Shown here: one piece after another, positions 13,450 through 25,910 of the stretch
Numbering within the stretch: the stretch's first letter is position 1
Layout: every line of letters starts with the position of its first letter
Origin: Nymphaea colorata
Taxonomy: Eukaryota > Streptophyta > Magnoliopsida > Nymphaeales > Nymphaeaceae
Direction: 5' to 3'
DNA: 64,000 nucleotides
Assembly (NCBI RefSeq): GCF_008831285.2
Contig: NC_045139.1
Location: 20,872,412 to 20,936,411, forward strand
Position numbers and translations under genes: made by a program
The notes under the pieces: model-generated
What the model was told of the DNA's origin: nothing
Databases searched by the model: none
Seen by the model: only the letters and a program-made list of their open reading frames with translations

Positions 13450-16064
13450 AGGGAAGGAAGACAACCAACAAGTAAATAGGCACAGATCGAAGTTTTGGCA
13501 TAACATCAGCAACAATGCAGTGATTCTTAGTCCTTCTGGTTATGTATATGTAGACTCGATTTTGATCCCTTTTGAGTCTTCCTTGAAGAAAAATCATGTC
13601 TGTAGTTATAGACAAGAAAGAAAAAAAAACCATTTTGGAATGGTTATCAACAAGTTGGTCTATCTGTATAACTTTTATAAGTCTCGCAAAAACCCATTAG
13701 TTTAATTGACATCATCCCTGCAAGCATTAACCCGTTTTCTTTTCCTTCCATTTTTTGTTTCCTGCCTTCTTTCTAAACCAGATGGTGTTGTTGTTTTCCT
13801 GGTCGTTATTATCACGTTGTTTAGGTTTCGTACAGTTTTTGCCTCCAATAAGCACAAAAAATAGGTTTATATCGGACAAATGGCAAAATTATTTGGGATT
13901 GAAAAGCTAATGCATCAAAGGAAGTGATTTAAAACAGAACTTGAATAAACTAAAATAACGAAGCAAAAAAATTTAGATATAAACAATCAATAGACGCTAG
14001 AAGAGGGTGTTATTTTCTTTTGTCGTTTTATAATTGATGTTGAAAATCGAGTCCTAAACATTCATGGGAGCGGCTACAAAGCCTTACAACCCCAACAGGT
14101 TTGGGTTCCTCAAAAAGAGAGATTCAAACTGTGGTTGCCAATTTGGCAGCACCAGCCTCCAGCCTGTCCCACTACACCAACCACTGAATCTAAAAATGTC
14201 AATTAGTCGACACAAACATAATCACAACATAACTTCAGTTCTCCATTGTAATGTTTATAGAAAATGTGTTACTTTATTGTTTGATGTCAGTTAATTCTTG
14301 GTTTGAACACCCAAAGACTTCAGAAAGTCATGGATCAAAAGATTCAAAACCTGCTCCAACTTTTTCCTAGTGGAAGTCATGACTTTCTTTTGAGAAAAGC
14401 AATGCCTACCGTCTCCCCTGTTTTTTCTTGTAAAGAGATTCTTTTCCACTAAAACATCACTGGAATTATTGATGCTATATGACAAGGGATCTGACATTCT
14501 TTTAAGGGTTAGTTAAAGGTTTTTTCCTGCATAGAAGATCTTACTGCAGTCTCATCTTCATGAACTAGTCAAAAGGTTCGGACAGAATTGCGTAGTTGGC
14601 CGGCCGATTGACTCAAAGTGGGTTGTACTCAAGACTCAAGCAGGCACCAACCAGCTTCATCCACAACCAGCTTCCATTATCCCAATTTCCATATGCATTT
14701 CAATCTCGCTATTTAGAGCTCTATTGGAAAAATGGGGATTCAATAGATGTGACCTATATGATCTGAAATTTGGTGAAGAACTAATTGGGATCAATGCAAT
14801 CTGGCTTATGTGGATGAAATTATTTTTCTCTTAAGCACCGGAAAAGCCTTCAATGTACAATTAATTCATTGTCTGCTCCCTAATAGGAAAATCTCCGACT
14901 GCTACCACTACCATGCCTTAGACCATGAAAAGTTTTCTAGCATAAAAATGACAGATCTCCACTTAATGCCCATCATGTCTCCCTACCATTCAAAGAAGCA
15001 GATCAAAGAAAGGGTCATGAAAAAGGCAGTGTACCTAGAATTGTATTGTCAAAACACCTGCCTTAGTTTAGCCGAAATTCTTCCAACCATGCCTCCCTTC
15101 ATGATCCATCCTTCATAATATCTAGATCTATTAACGATCCTAGAGGCGATTGGGAGAAAATTGCGGTTGGGAGACATGGCCTTTTCAACTTATTTGTTTT
15201 CTCCAATCAAAACCTATGATCGCAAGTTCTGTCCGCCATCACCTATGACCGCAAGTTCTGTCCTCCATCACTATGTCCACATAAAGTCTGGTGGAAAGGT
15301 TCTTCTAAGCTTGGTAGTTTAGATGGGCAACGGAAAATTAATGGAGCTTGTTGATGGTTCAGCCTTAACAACTGTATTGACCATGTCAGTGAATGTGTGG
15401 ATATACCAAGTCAGCAGGTTGGTCCATTCCTTTCAAAAACCAATGTGAAATAGAAACAAATAATAAATATATATGCTATTGCCTATTGACGACCTCGTTT
15501 AACTGAATTATTAAATGGGCAGATTAACAAAATAGGTAGCTCTGTACATTCCATCCGATTCAAGACTGTGGGGAGATTGCACTCCCATGCCTTTTATTTA
15601 CAAAAACAAAAATAAAGGAAATAGGAGTAAAAAAGTACAAAAGGAGAAAGTGCTTAAGAACTTAGGAACTCACAGTAGCCACTACGTTAGGCCAATAGGT
15701 TCCTAGTATACAAAAAGAACGCAATACATTACAAAATTGCTATCACATTGAACAAAACATTGACTCACTATTTCCTTTTGTTGGGTTACCTTCACTAAAA
15801 ATTATCTTCTTTGTTGCTGCATTCATATGGCGGTATCCGAGACCTTTATTTTCTGTCATCTAACTGCTCCTGTGAGACTCTGCTGCCAAGCTGCAGGGCT
15901 TTCCCTTATGCACATATATCTCGTTGTATCTCAATCTACAGAAATTATATAGCCAACGAAATCTTATGCCTCTCACCTCTTGCAATTTTAACATCTGCTT
16001 TCACAATAGCAGCATCTGGAGCTTTAGCATCAAAAACATTTTTTTGTACACACTAGTATATATA
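13450..16064. other. 3' flank and intergenic DNA, no gene seen
   Basis: The first 250 bp probably include the 3' UTR of the upstream gene. Beyond that no frame has a recognisable domain. The 102-codon frame at 14810-15118 resembles nothing I know and lacks a promoter-like context. Confidence 0.5.
15212..15269. repeat. 29-bp tandem duplication, two copies
   Basis: Two adjacent 29-bp units (15212-15240 and 15241-15269) that differ at two positions; each contains CGCAAGTTCTGTCC or its near copy. Confidence 0.9.
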
Positions 16065-16208
16065 CAGATTTTGATTTGGTAAAATCTCAAGTCTGTTATA
16101 GTACTGTTATTTGGTTTGTGACATGACAACTAACATACAACTGTATTTCAATGCATATTGGTATAGCACATCTTCAAGAGCCTTCAGATTCTATTATACT
16201 CTTTAACA
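16065..16208 (-). repeat. Truncated 3' LTR of the 16-20 kb copia element
   Basis: Matches the inner-to-outer part of the LTR at 20402-20618 from TTTTGATTTGGTAAA onward to the shared ..TTTAACA end. The first about 70 bp of the LTR are absent. Identity to its partner is clearly reduced, so the insertion is old. Confidence 0.75.
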
Positions 16209-16599
16209 CTCCTACTCAAGTTGGCTTCCCTATATCATATAGGTCCAACTTGTCTATAGTTCCATAAAAATCTTTTTTACATATTGCTTGTATTAAGATG
16301 TCTGCTAATTGCTGTTTACTACCAACTTGTGTACTGCAAATAAGCCCAAACTATATTTTTTTCTAATGAACTGGTAATCTAGTTCAATATGTTTGGTTCT
16401 TTCATGTAACACAAATTGTTCCCAATATAGATTGTTGTGTTCCTGTCACACTTGAGCCCCATAGCTCTAACAATTTCAATTCACACATATTTCAGCAAAC
16501 TTTTTACCCATACCACTTCACCAATTGTTAGGGTCATTAATTGATAATTTGACACTGCACTAGAATGTGCTATCACATTATGTTTTTCTCTTCTCTATG

Positions 16600-19320
16600 A
16601 AACCAGATTGTTTCCTATAGAATTTGGCCTTCTAACATTTGGGTCACCAACCCATCAGCATTGATGAGCCCTATGACTTTCATTTTTCCACTTCTTTTCA
16701 TCAATATACCTTTACTAGGTATTTTTTTAAGACACTTCAAAGCTCTTTGTGCAAATTCTACATGAAGCTTTCGTGGACACTGCATGAACTGACTGATCAA
16801 ATTTAGTGAGTATGTTATATCAGGTCTGATTAGCGTCAACCATATTAAATGTCCAATAAGTCTCTAATAATTGCCACTTTCTTGTAATAGTTTACATTCA
16901 TGTTTCAATAGTTTCAACTTTGCTTTCATATAAGTATTTGCTCCCTTAGATCCAATATGTCTTTTAGTAAGCCTAAAATGTACTTCCATTCACAAATAAA
17001 AACACTTTTCTTTAAACACACTACTTTTATTCTCAAGAAGTTGTGAAGAGTGCCCAAATATTTAATTCCAAAATGTTTTTTTCAGCACTCTTTTAGTATG
17101 CTCTATCAATTCTAAATTGCCGCCTGTTAGTTTAATATCATTGATGTAAACTGTAAGTATGGTACTCCCCTTTTTTTGTTAGGGAAGTGAATATGGTGTT
17201 ATCAGTAACACTCATCCTAAAACCTCCTTCAAACAACTTTTGACTAAGCTTTAAAAATTATTCCCTCGGTCATTGCTTTAACCCATATAATGATTTCTTT
17301 ACCTTACAAATTAGTAGTATTTTGAATTGAGTTTTGAGACCAATAGTAAGTCCATATAATTTTTTTTTATATAAATCCCTATGCAGAACGCCATTCTTCA
17401 TGTCAAGCTGTTATAGAAGCCAAATGTTTCATTGCGCCACAATAAATAAAATGTGTATAGAACTCATAGTCAGTTTATACCTTATAGTTGGGTGTAGCCC
17501 TTGGCTACAAGTCTAGCTTTATATCTTTCTAGTTCTCCTTTGTTATTATATTTGATTTTATATATCCATGTACAGCCGACTGATTTCTTATTTTTGTGTG
17601 TTGTCCACTAATTCTCAAGTTTGATTTCTTTTTTTTTTTTTCTAGAGCTCTTAGCTCTTCCTCTACTGCTTTAAACTACTTATTATTCTTTGTTGGCCCT
17701 GAATAGCTTTGAGGTTCCTATTCAGCATATATTCTAGTCAAATAAAATAAGTTTTCTGCTTATTAGGCAATCTTTTACTTGAAATATACTTAGTGAAAGA
17801 ATGTCTATTCTGTTTCCCGACGTAATATATAATGGGGATCTAGTGGTTCTAGTTGACCTTCTAATCTAAAGAGTCTAAATACTTCATTACATATTGTTGC
17901 TTTGCTATTTTCACCTTAATTTGCCTTACCACTTTTAGAATTTGTTTCTAATTCTATTGATTGTTGAGTATTTACATAGTCGTCATCATCACTAATTCAT
18001 AATAGCACCTTTGTTTTCTCCTTTGAGTGAAATAATTTTCACTTGATTGCTGAAAAATAGGTTTCCATTCTAAAAAATTTACATCCCTAGAATAATACAT
18101 CTTTTGTGATTGAACATTTAGACACTTATATCCCCTTCTACCAACAAAATATCTGAAAAATAGACATTTCACTGCTATCCTTTTAAGTTTATTCCTGGCC
18201 GGCTCTTAGATGTGGACATAGCGTACACATCCAAACACTTCAAGGTGTTTTAATTGGATTAGTTTCTGATTTACTATCTTTAGGGAGCATTTATAGTCTA
18301 GTTTCTTACTATTAGTATTGGTTGTGAACTAATAGGTACATGCCATTTCTTCATACCATAACTAACTAGGAACATTCATGTGTAACATGATGGCCATGGT
18401 AACATTCATAATAGGCACGCTCTTTCTCTCACAAACAACATTCAGGAAGGGTTTCAAGGCATGTGGTTTGTTGTAAAATGCTCTTTTCTTTACAGAACAT
18501 ATCAAACTCAAGATTGACAAACTCACCACCATTATCTGATATGAGAATTTTGCCTTTCTTATTGTATTTTATAACAATCATTTGAACAAATTGTTTGAAA
18601 AATACAAGAACCTCACTCATTCTCTTGAAAAAATATGCTCAAGTATTCTTCAACTTATCATCAACAAAGATTACGAAATACTTGTAACCTATCCACTTAG
18701 TTATTGGGGCTGATCCCCACACATCTGCATGAACCAGGTCAAAACAGTCACTACCTGTCTCAGAACTAGGGAATGATAATAGACATTTTGGAAAAAGTAT
18801 AACCTTCACAACCAATTATGTCAAATTTCAAGCATGGAAACATGACTCTGAGAACTTTATTATAATGATGCCCAATATGGTAGTGCCACAACATGGCAAC
18901 TTTATTTTCTATAGTGGTGAACAACACGATCTTAAGATTTATATACTAAGATGTATAGTCCATTCCCTTCCATCCCTTCAACAATCATCGTTAGGCTGTG
19001 GCTGTCCAAAACTATCACCTTGTTTTTTGAAAAAACAACATAAAAAGTCTTTTGTCAATCTACTAACTGAAAGCAAAGTAGTAGGAAATTTTGGGACTAA
19101 CAAAGCATTCTCAATCATTTAGTATATTGCAAACCAGAATCTGCTACAACCTTTAACGAGAACTGAAGAACATATGCTATCAAAATAGGGCATTTTGAAC
19201 ATGCTTCCACATTAACAATCTACTATATATTATCACTAGTCTTATGGCCTGTGGCACCACTATCCATAATCCATTTATAAGACAGAATATTAGCAAGAAA
19301 AGTTAGGGAAGTACCTTTTT
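16600..19320 (-). pseudogene. Broken copia pol (protease-integrase-RT-RNase H)
   Basis: Recognisable minus-strand pieces are: a WIMDSGATGH protease motif near 19270; an integrase core piece at 18429-18620 containing ISDNGGEF; a linker piece at 17972-18172 with GYKCL and SRDVNF; an RT start near 17510-17590 with ERYKARLVAKG; an RT catalytic region near 17140 where the usual YVDD reads YIND; and an RT-RNase H piece at 16615-16839 with RPDITYSLNLISQFM. The catalytic change and the many stops show loss of function. These pieces are listed as seen; the frame is not reconstructed. Confidence 0.8.
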
Positions 19321-20382
19321 AGGGTTTTGACTCGGTGAACACCATAAGATTAGACTTGACATGCTTGACTAATTTTGTAAGTTCAGCAATATTATCTTCT
19401 CTCGATGTTGTCGACCTCTGGCTTTGACCTCTCCTTCGTCGACCATGGAGGTTCCAACATTGATCATGAGTATGTCCAATCTTCTTTCAATACGTGCATT
19501 TTAGCACTTTTTGGCCTTTGAATTCTTCACCATCTCATTGCTGTTCTCTTTGTACATTACTTCAAAAGATAGAGCAACTACAGCTTCAGATGTGCTATCA
19601 GTCCCTGACGCATGCGTCACTTTACTCCTTGTCTCATCACATTGGATGACTAAACATACTATTGAAACTTGGCAATGGATAAGTCACTAAAATATGACTT
19701 TAGAGAGTGTCATAATCTTGATCCAGCCCTGCAGGTAGTTTGAAGACTTTGTCTTCTTCTGCTCGTTGCTTAAGAAGTTCCAGATCTGGTTTGAGAGGAT
19801 GATGTTTGTCAAGGTCATCCCCCATCCCCTTGACTTGACTCAGCTATAGGTGAAAAGGTCTACCATCTTTCATAAGCTTAGTAATGCCTTGCTGCAACTT
19901 GTATACTCTTGCCAAATTTTGTCTCTCTCCACACATTTCGGCCAAAAAGTTTCTAGCCTCTTTAGCTAATTCTAGAAAAAGAAAACCATCTGCAATATTA
20001 AGTTACATAGAGTTGAGGAGCCACGACATCACAATTCAGTCATTGCTTCCCATCCTTTGTACCTCGCATCATATTTAGGCGAAGCTGCAATTTTTCCATT
20101 CACACATTTGATTTTAGAATTACTTCATAGGTAAAGACTCATAGATTTTGTCTGAACCACATAGTTAGATCTATTTAAGGGCGCTAGATCGGGCCATTTT
20201 ATCACTGTCTTCATGTTCATGCTGCACACATTTGAGTTCTGGTTTTGCACATTTTTTGTTTCCTCCATGATTATTCCTGCTTCAGATAACTCAGATCTTT
20301 GCATGACTATTCAGCAAACAAATGACTCATGCACAACCATCACTTACTTCTATCTTTGATATCTTATTAACTTTCAGAGCTT

Positions 20383-20401
20383 TGTGCTATGATCCAAAAA
20401 C
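20383..20401 (-). other. Degenerate primer-binding site
   Basis: On the minus strand TTGGATCATAGCAC lies a few bases after the end of the 5' LTR. It resembles the initiator-tRNA-Met primer site (TGGTATCAGAGC) with several changes. Confidence 0.5.
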
Positions 20402-20618
20402 TGTAGAACAAAACTAAGAAATTAGAGAAAGAAAGAAGGTGAAGAGAAAGAAGAATAGCTTGAGAAAATTGTTTTTTGATTTGGTAAAGTCTTAAGGTCT
20501 ATTATAGTACCACTATTTATACATTGTTTGTTACATGATAGCTGGCATACAGCTGTACTCCATTACATATTGTTACAACACACCTTTGAGGACCTTTAGA
20601 TAATTACACTCTTTAACA
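20402..20618 (-). repeat. 5' LTR of the 16-20 kb copia element
   Basis: 217 bp, starting TGTAGAAC and ending TTTAACA on the plus strand, i.e. with the TG...CA ends typical of LTRs. It pairs with the truncated copy at 16065-16208. Confidence 0.75.
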
Positions 20619-20639
20619 CTAATGTATGCCTTTAAAAGG

Positions 20640-21480
20640 AAGCCCAAGGCTCTAGCCTTATCCTTATATTCACCCATAACATAGCTTCTTTTTTTTATAA
20701 CCAAGTTGCATTATATAGCGGGTTTTTTAAGTCATCCCGTAGAAGTTTACAAGGATATAAAAAATGTCTAAAGTTTTGTACATGAAGCCTTTCATTCCTA
20801 TTGTTCCACATTACCCAAAATGCATTTCCAAGCCACACGAAGATTTCTTGATTCATTTTGGTTTAAATCTCCAACCTAACTACCATTTGATAAGATCTTC
20901 TAATATCATTCATATGCAAATAGGCATTCTAAACTTGCTTGATGTAAAGTTCCAAATGGTTTTCACAACCTTACAGGTCAAAAAATAAATGTTGATTGGT
21001 TTTGATTTCCTCTTCACATGTTGCCTCCAAAACTTACAAGTCTATTTTGCATAAGCAATTTCTTTCCTATAACCAAGTAGTGAAGTTATTTTCCCTTGAC
21101 ATTGTATTACTTTTCCATAATTGTTTGCACCAGATGTGTATTGATGTTTGGGTTCTTATTGCATTATATATTTCTCACTTCTTCTTCATCTTAGCTTCTT
21201 TAGATTCCAACATGAGCTTATCATCCTCCTCTTGCAGCCTTAAATTCCTTGTAGCATGTTTGATCTAGGGGGATCTAACTCTCATCAATCTGTCCCTTCC
21301 ATACTCTATTGAAACATCTTGAACAAAGGAATACATGGTTGCCTCATACCAATCATGATTCCTCTCTTGACGTAACAATACCCATCCCATTCCCTTCCAA
21401 GCCCAAGAAGCTTTTTCATTAACTTTCATTATCCGTATACTTTACATATCAAAATATTTTTCTTTATAGAACATGGTGCA
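20640..21480 (-). mobile_element. Probable LINE remnant (zf-RVT end)
   Basis: On the minus strand, pieces such as FWVMWNNRNERLHVQNF (about 20760-20820) resemble the 'W.W..WK.RN.R.F' segment that closes the zf-RVT region of plant LINEs. Stops and frameshifts are frequent and there is no reverse transcriptase core. A T-run near 20690-20698 on the plus strand could be part of the 3' end. Less secure than the LINE at 1.5-2.6 kb. Confidence 0.35.
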
Positions 21481-22640
21481 ACTTGATTTAGAAGTGTAGA
21501 GTTTTATCATCATGAATATCATACAAGCTAAATTCAAGAGGTGAAGGTCCTTTAACCAACACTCCTTTTTTATAGAGGCACAATGACTTTGCAGGCTTAA
21601 GAGATGACATTTCCTGAATGAGTCAAATTCTCCCTATAAGAATTTGGTGCATTCTCTCTGAATAATAAAAACGGTTATTTCTTTAGGGAGTTTAATAGTA
21701 TTCTACTAGTTGAGTCAATACATGTTGAATTAGATTATTTGACTTGTGCAAGAAAGCAGTTTGCTTTCCAACATGCAAGGTGTCTTCCCAATGTTTGCAT
21801 TCTAAAAAATATATTGGTTTTTGGAGTGTTCCTGAAAAATAAGTTTTTGTTTTGAAAATGAAAGAGAAAGGAACTCGTTCGTCGGTACGAGGATCGACCG
21901 TTCCCGGTGCCTTTACATGGGGTAATCAATCCAAGGGCTATGCTTATTCTTGAGGCATTTCGTTTTGGCTTTTTCATTCTACATGTGGTGTTGTGTTTGA
22001 GAAAATGTTAAAGATTTGATGTTTCAAACTTTTGAAAAAGTTCTTGAAGAATTACTTGAGAATATAAAATATTTTGATTTGAGAAAAACATGAATTAAGA
22101 AATCTTTACAAATACCATTTGGAGAGCTTGGGAAATTATTTTTGAAGTGGATTTAGTGTTCCCTTAAGACTTTAAGTAGGTTTGAGGTCTTGCTCTAATT
22201 CGGTTACTACATATTTAGAGTTCTATCTCATCTTGCTTAAATTCTTTTAGAGAGGTGCTTGTGATTATAAGTAATGTTAAGTGAATATGAATACATAAAT
22301 GCATTGATCCTACATGATTAGAAGAGAATAATTCACGCCTACCACAACATTCATCTAGAAACATTCCTGCCATCACATACATCTAAATTTCTTATTTTTA
22401 TTTATAAGATTGTTGGAAATATTGTTATGAAAAGAGAAAAATTTTTGAAAATGGAATGGAGTTGTAGACCATCAAACCAGAATCCAATATTGGGTAATTA
22501 CTTGATTTTTTGGTTTTCATGAAGCCAACAATTAAAACCTTAGATCTTTGAAGAAAATATCCAAAAAAATGGAAAAGATGAAGTACTCCCCCAGAAAGAA
22601 TGAGAGAGAAAAAAGATTTCAAATATCACTAAATGCAATT

Positions 22641-22646
22641 TATATA

Positions 22647-22684
<38 letters not shown>
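22641..22684. repeat. (TG)n(TA)n compound microsatellite
   Basis: A GT run followed directly by a TA run. Confidence 0.95.
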
Positions 22685-22685
<1 letters not shown>

Positions 22686-22749
22686 GCAATTTTTAGGTAA
22701 AGACATTTAACTCAAAAAAAAAAAAAAAGATTCTAGAGAGAAAAAAAAG

Positions 22750-22750
22750 A

Positions 22751-22800
<50 letters not shown>
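22750..22800. repeat. (AC)n(AT)n compound microsatellite
   Basis: About 12 AC units run straight into about 13 AT units. The AC run can pair with the GT run 100 bp upstream. Confidence 0.95.
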
Positions 22801-23405
22801 TCATGTGTATATAAAAATTTGTAAAATGAAATGTAGAAACATAGAAAAAAAAGGATAAAGAACATCATCATATGCACATATATGTAGATAACATGTATAT
22901 ACTTATGTATATTCATAAGATTAAAAATCAAGAAATGACTTAAATATTTGAATTCAATTTTTATTTAGGCCAGAGAGGAACTTGGGCTCATGCAAGAGCC
23001 TAAGCTAGGTCTCCAAAGCCTTATTAGTTGCTTTTGAAAATCTTTTGAAAAGCATGACTTCAAATATTTTTAAATTTGAACATAAAACATAATTATTTTT
23101 TTTGTTATAAGGGAACACATTTTTTCTACCATTGGGTATAGAAGAAAATCAAACAACATAATAAGCCACCGGTTAGGATTCCTAATTTTGTGATTAAGAG
23201 AGAAACTAAACGTAAGCATGACATGAAAATTCATATTAACATGTACATATTCGTGAGAGTTTTCTTAGGTTGGACAAATCCCAACCTCAAACATCATAAT
23301 AATAATAGAGAAGAATCCCAACCCAAACACTTATTCTCACCGTTTATTCACCTATAAATGGAAAGATTAATCAGCTATGCATGAATAATATCTTAAAATA
23401 AAACA

Positions 23406-23757
23406 ACATTCAAGAAAAGAGAGAACATATTTCAATTATAAAAATAAAATATCTTCTCATCTTCTCATGCTTTCGGTGCACTCAAGAATAGTTTCTTGAC
23501 TCTAGAAAAGATATTTGAGAGCTATCTTATATGTCTATGGAGAAATGAAGAAGAGAGCAAGAAAGGAAACAACAAACAAAGCCACAGTTAAAAAAAGAGA
23601 GAACATGTTCCAATCATAAAATGAAATATCACTTCACCTTCATATACTCCCAATGCACTCAAGAACAGCTTCTTGACTCCAAAAAGAAGATTTGAGAGCT
23701 ATTTTATATGGCCATGGGGAGATAAAGAAGGGACTAAGCAACGAAAAGAATAGAGTG
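23406..23757. repeat. Imperfect tandem duplication, about 177-bp unit, two copies
   Basis: The stretch 23406-23582 recurs at 23583-23757 with scattered changes. Shared blocks include AAAGAGAGAACAT, GCACTCAAGAA and CTTCTTGACTC or TTTCTTGACTC, then TTTGAGAGCTAT. The copies are clearly related but well diverged, so the duplication is not recent. Confidence 0.75.
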
Positions 23758-24049
23758 GGATGTTGATTACATATCTCTAATAAGAATGATTTTAGAAAAA
23801 GGAATACCCTTGCTTCGAATGATCCTAGATTCGCCTTGAGTGAAGCTCCAAGATGATGAAGAAGATGCCTCCAAGAGATCTTTTTGTGTTCCCTTGAAGA
23901 GTTGTAACTTGATGAATCTTGCTCCCAAGGTTGGAGAGGAAGAAGAATGAGAATGAAAGAGGAAGAGGGAAATGGAGGAAGAGAGCTAAGAGAAAACTTT
24001 AAATCTTCAAGTGAGAAAAATGCACTAGAGGTTCCTAAAGGGCTAGCTC

Positions 24050-24967
24050 CTAAGAGAGAAGATTGTAGGGGTATTTATAGGGAGTTTTGGAGCCAAAACT
24101 CAAAATTTGAATTTTTTTTAATTTCACAACATTTTTATGCAAACTTCAAATAATTTTGAATTATTTTCAATTTAAAAAAAAAATCAGTTTTGACTAAGTG
24201 GGATTAGCCATTAGCCTACAAATACCCCTTTGGGATGTGGGCAGGGCTAATGCTCACCCAAAAAATTCAAACACCGCCCCCCAAGGGTCGGTTTTGCAAG
24301 AAAAGGGGGTCTGCATTGTGTGCAGGCCCCGGCTCTAGCGTTGTTGCGTGCCAGGTGCAACAATGCCCTGGCACCTCGGGGAGACACGCACGGCAACACG
24401 CAGTAGCGATCACTCGCGAGCGCGAGATCGCACACGCATGCGCGATCTCACGTCACGTGACATGTGATCGCGAGACTATGTGTCGCGTGATTTTGTGTTG
24501 TGCGACACATGATTGATTTTTTTTAAAAAAATGGAAGAACATAAAAAAATGGTATAAAATGAAATAAAACTAAATAAAATGAGTGAAAAAATAAATAGAT
24601 AAATATGGAAAAGCATAAAACTATATATATATATATATATATATTCTTTATTTAAAATCTGTATAAAATTGATTTTTTTGTTCCAAATTTTGTGGTCGAC
24701 TCCGTTTCGAGTGACTCCAAACTCGTTTTCAATCCAGACTAGGTTCAATTGCTCACCGACGCGTTCTAGCACCCTACTAAGGCTTAAAAACACATTTTGG
24801 CATAAGAACGAAGAGGGGAGGTCCTTGCGTGCGCGTGCGACGCTCATAAATTCAAATTTTGTTGTTTTGATTTCAGTTTTGGATTTTGAGTTTGAAATAA
24901 TGAATTTAGGTTTAGATTTGAATTTTGGATCTTATTTGGAGTGGGGTTAAACGGTCCCCCGGTGACA
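24050..24967 (-). promoter_or_regulatory. Antisense LTR-like promoter block (putative U3/R)
   Basis: On the minus strand a consensus TATA box (CTATAAATA, 24072-24080) sits in CTCCCTATAAATACCCC and is followed by a CT-rich leader, as in plant LTR promoters. Further upstream on that strand the block would begin TGTCACCGGGGGACC at 24967, preceded by a purine tract AGTAGAGGGA, the arrangement of a polypurine tract and 3' LTR start. Inside lies a CpG-rich segment (24330-24500) with a near-perfect 32-bp palindrome. The other end of the LTR and any coding part were not found. It adjoins the truncated left edge of the gypsy LTR at about 25 kb, so this element may have cut that LTR. Confidence 0.4.
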
Positions 24968-24980
24968 TCCCTCTACTTCT

Positions 24981-25870
24981 AAAGCACCCTCATATTGATT
25001 GATATTCCTAGTCATGATATTTGTTCATTCTTGAAAGGAACATCTACAGCCAGCTATTGTCGTGAAGGAAGGAGGGAGTTGTTGCCTGCCGCATCTTGAC
25101 CGAGAGGAGAAGACGTTTGCTGGCATTTCCGGCAATTGCTTCCCCCACATACATTTTGCAACTGGGGTCATTTGTAGCTCAGGTGACGCATTTCCTCCTC
25201 TCGTTATTGCTCTTGCTGATTCAATAGAGCTTTGATTCGCCTTGTTTTGTGATTGAGCAAGGATCGGTGGGTGAGATCGGCTACCACACATTGGTGTAGC
25301 CACGGTGTTGGAAAAGTTGTTGAATGCCAAGGTGCAGCCTCGCTGCCAGCCTTTCCCCTCAGTCTAGTTGCTGGTGTTAACGCCAGGCAAGCCCTGGCAG
25401 GTGAGACTCTAATCACCCTATAGCAATAGGGAGGGTATCGTTGCTTTCAAGCTGGCCATTGGCCTCTGCAGCCGACTGCAGTTCCTTTGAGGCACTTTTG
25501 CCAAGGACACAGCCACAGACTGTTTGAACAGCCTAAGGGTATAGGCTGTGGTTTGGACGCTTAAGGATTGTATGACAGGGTGGTTTGATGTGCATGTGAT
25601 TAATGAGTGAGTTGAGTGCGTATCTTATATCGCTCGTGCTTGTAAGGCCTCACAAACCCTAATTCTTGTAGTAGGTTGAGACTTTGGGTGGAGAAAACCT
25701 TCTTGTATCCATTACCTAAGGGATCTTTGCACCGGGGTTGTTGTCCAGTGGGGTGAACCATCTTTGTAAAATTTATTATTTACCTCCTTATTCTGTGGTC
25801 TCCAAGAGATCTTGGGAGGAGGATCGGCTTTCGGCAGCACGGTTGGTCGCCATTTGTGCGGGTCATATTG
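24981..25870 (+). repeat. G1 5' LTR, 5'-truncated
   Basis: From about 25120 it can be aligned with 34860-35810 and 44200-44990. Shared words include GGCAATTGC, AAGGACACAGCC, TTGTAGTAGG, ACTTTGGGTGGA, CCATTACCTAAGGGATCTTTGC and TTTATTATTTACCTCC. The promoter half is missing. The exact left edge is uncertain by tens of bases. Confidence 0.7.
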
Positions 25871-25873
25871 GTT

Positions 25874-25885
25874 TGGTATTAGAGC
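25874..25885 (+). other. G1 primer-binding site
   Basis: TGGTATTAGAGC, one base different from the site complementary to initiator tRNA-Met (TGGTATCAGAGC), a few bases after the LTR end. Confidence 0.7.
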
Positions 25886-25910
25886 ACTTGGGGGCAGATT
25901 ATTTGCAGCT

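Larger units (their letters stand above)
16065..20618 (-). mobile_element. Decayed Ty1/copia retrotransposon
   Basis: An antisense copia element. Related LTR sequences occur at 16065-16208 (3' LTR, cut short) and 20402-20618 (5' LTR), both ending ..CTTTAACA on the plus strand. Next to the 3' LTR the minus strand carries a purine tract (the complement of CTCCTACTCAAGTTGG). Between the LTRs, in the order gag, protease, integrase, reverse transcriptase, RNase H on the minus strand, decayed motifs can be read. Many stops and frameshifts break every domain, so the element is dead. No target duplication could be found because the 3' LTR is truncated. Confidence 0.85.
21481..23405. other. AT-rich spacer with microsatellites, no gene seen
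   Basis: No domain was recognised. Compound microsatellites lie at 22641-22684, (TG)n(TA)n, and 22750-22800, (AC)n(AT)n. Confidence 0.5.
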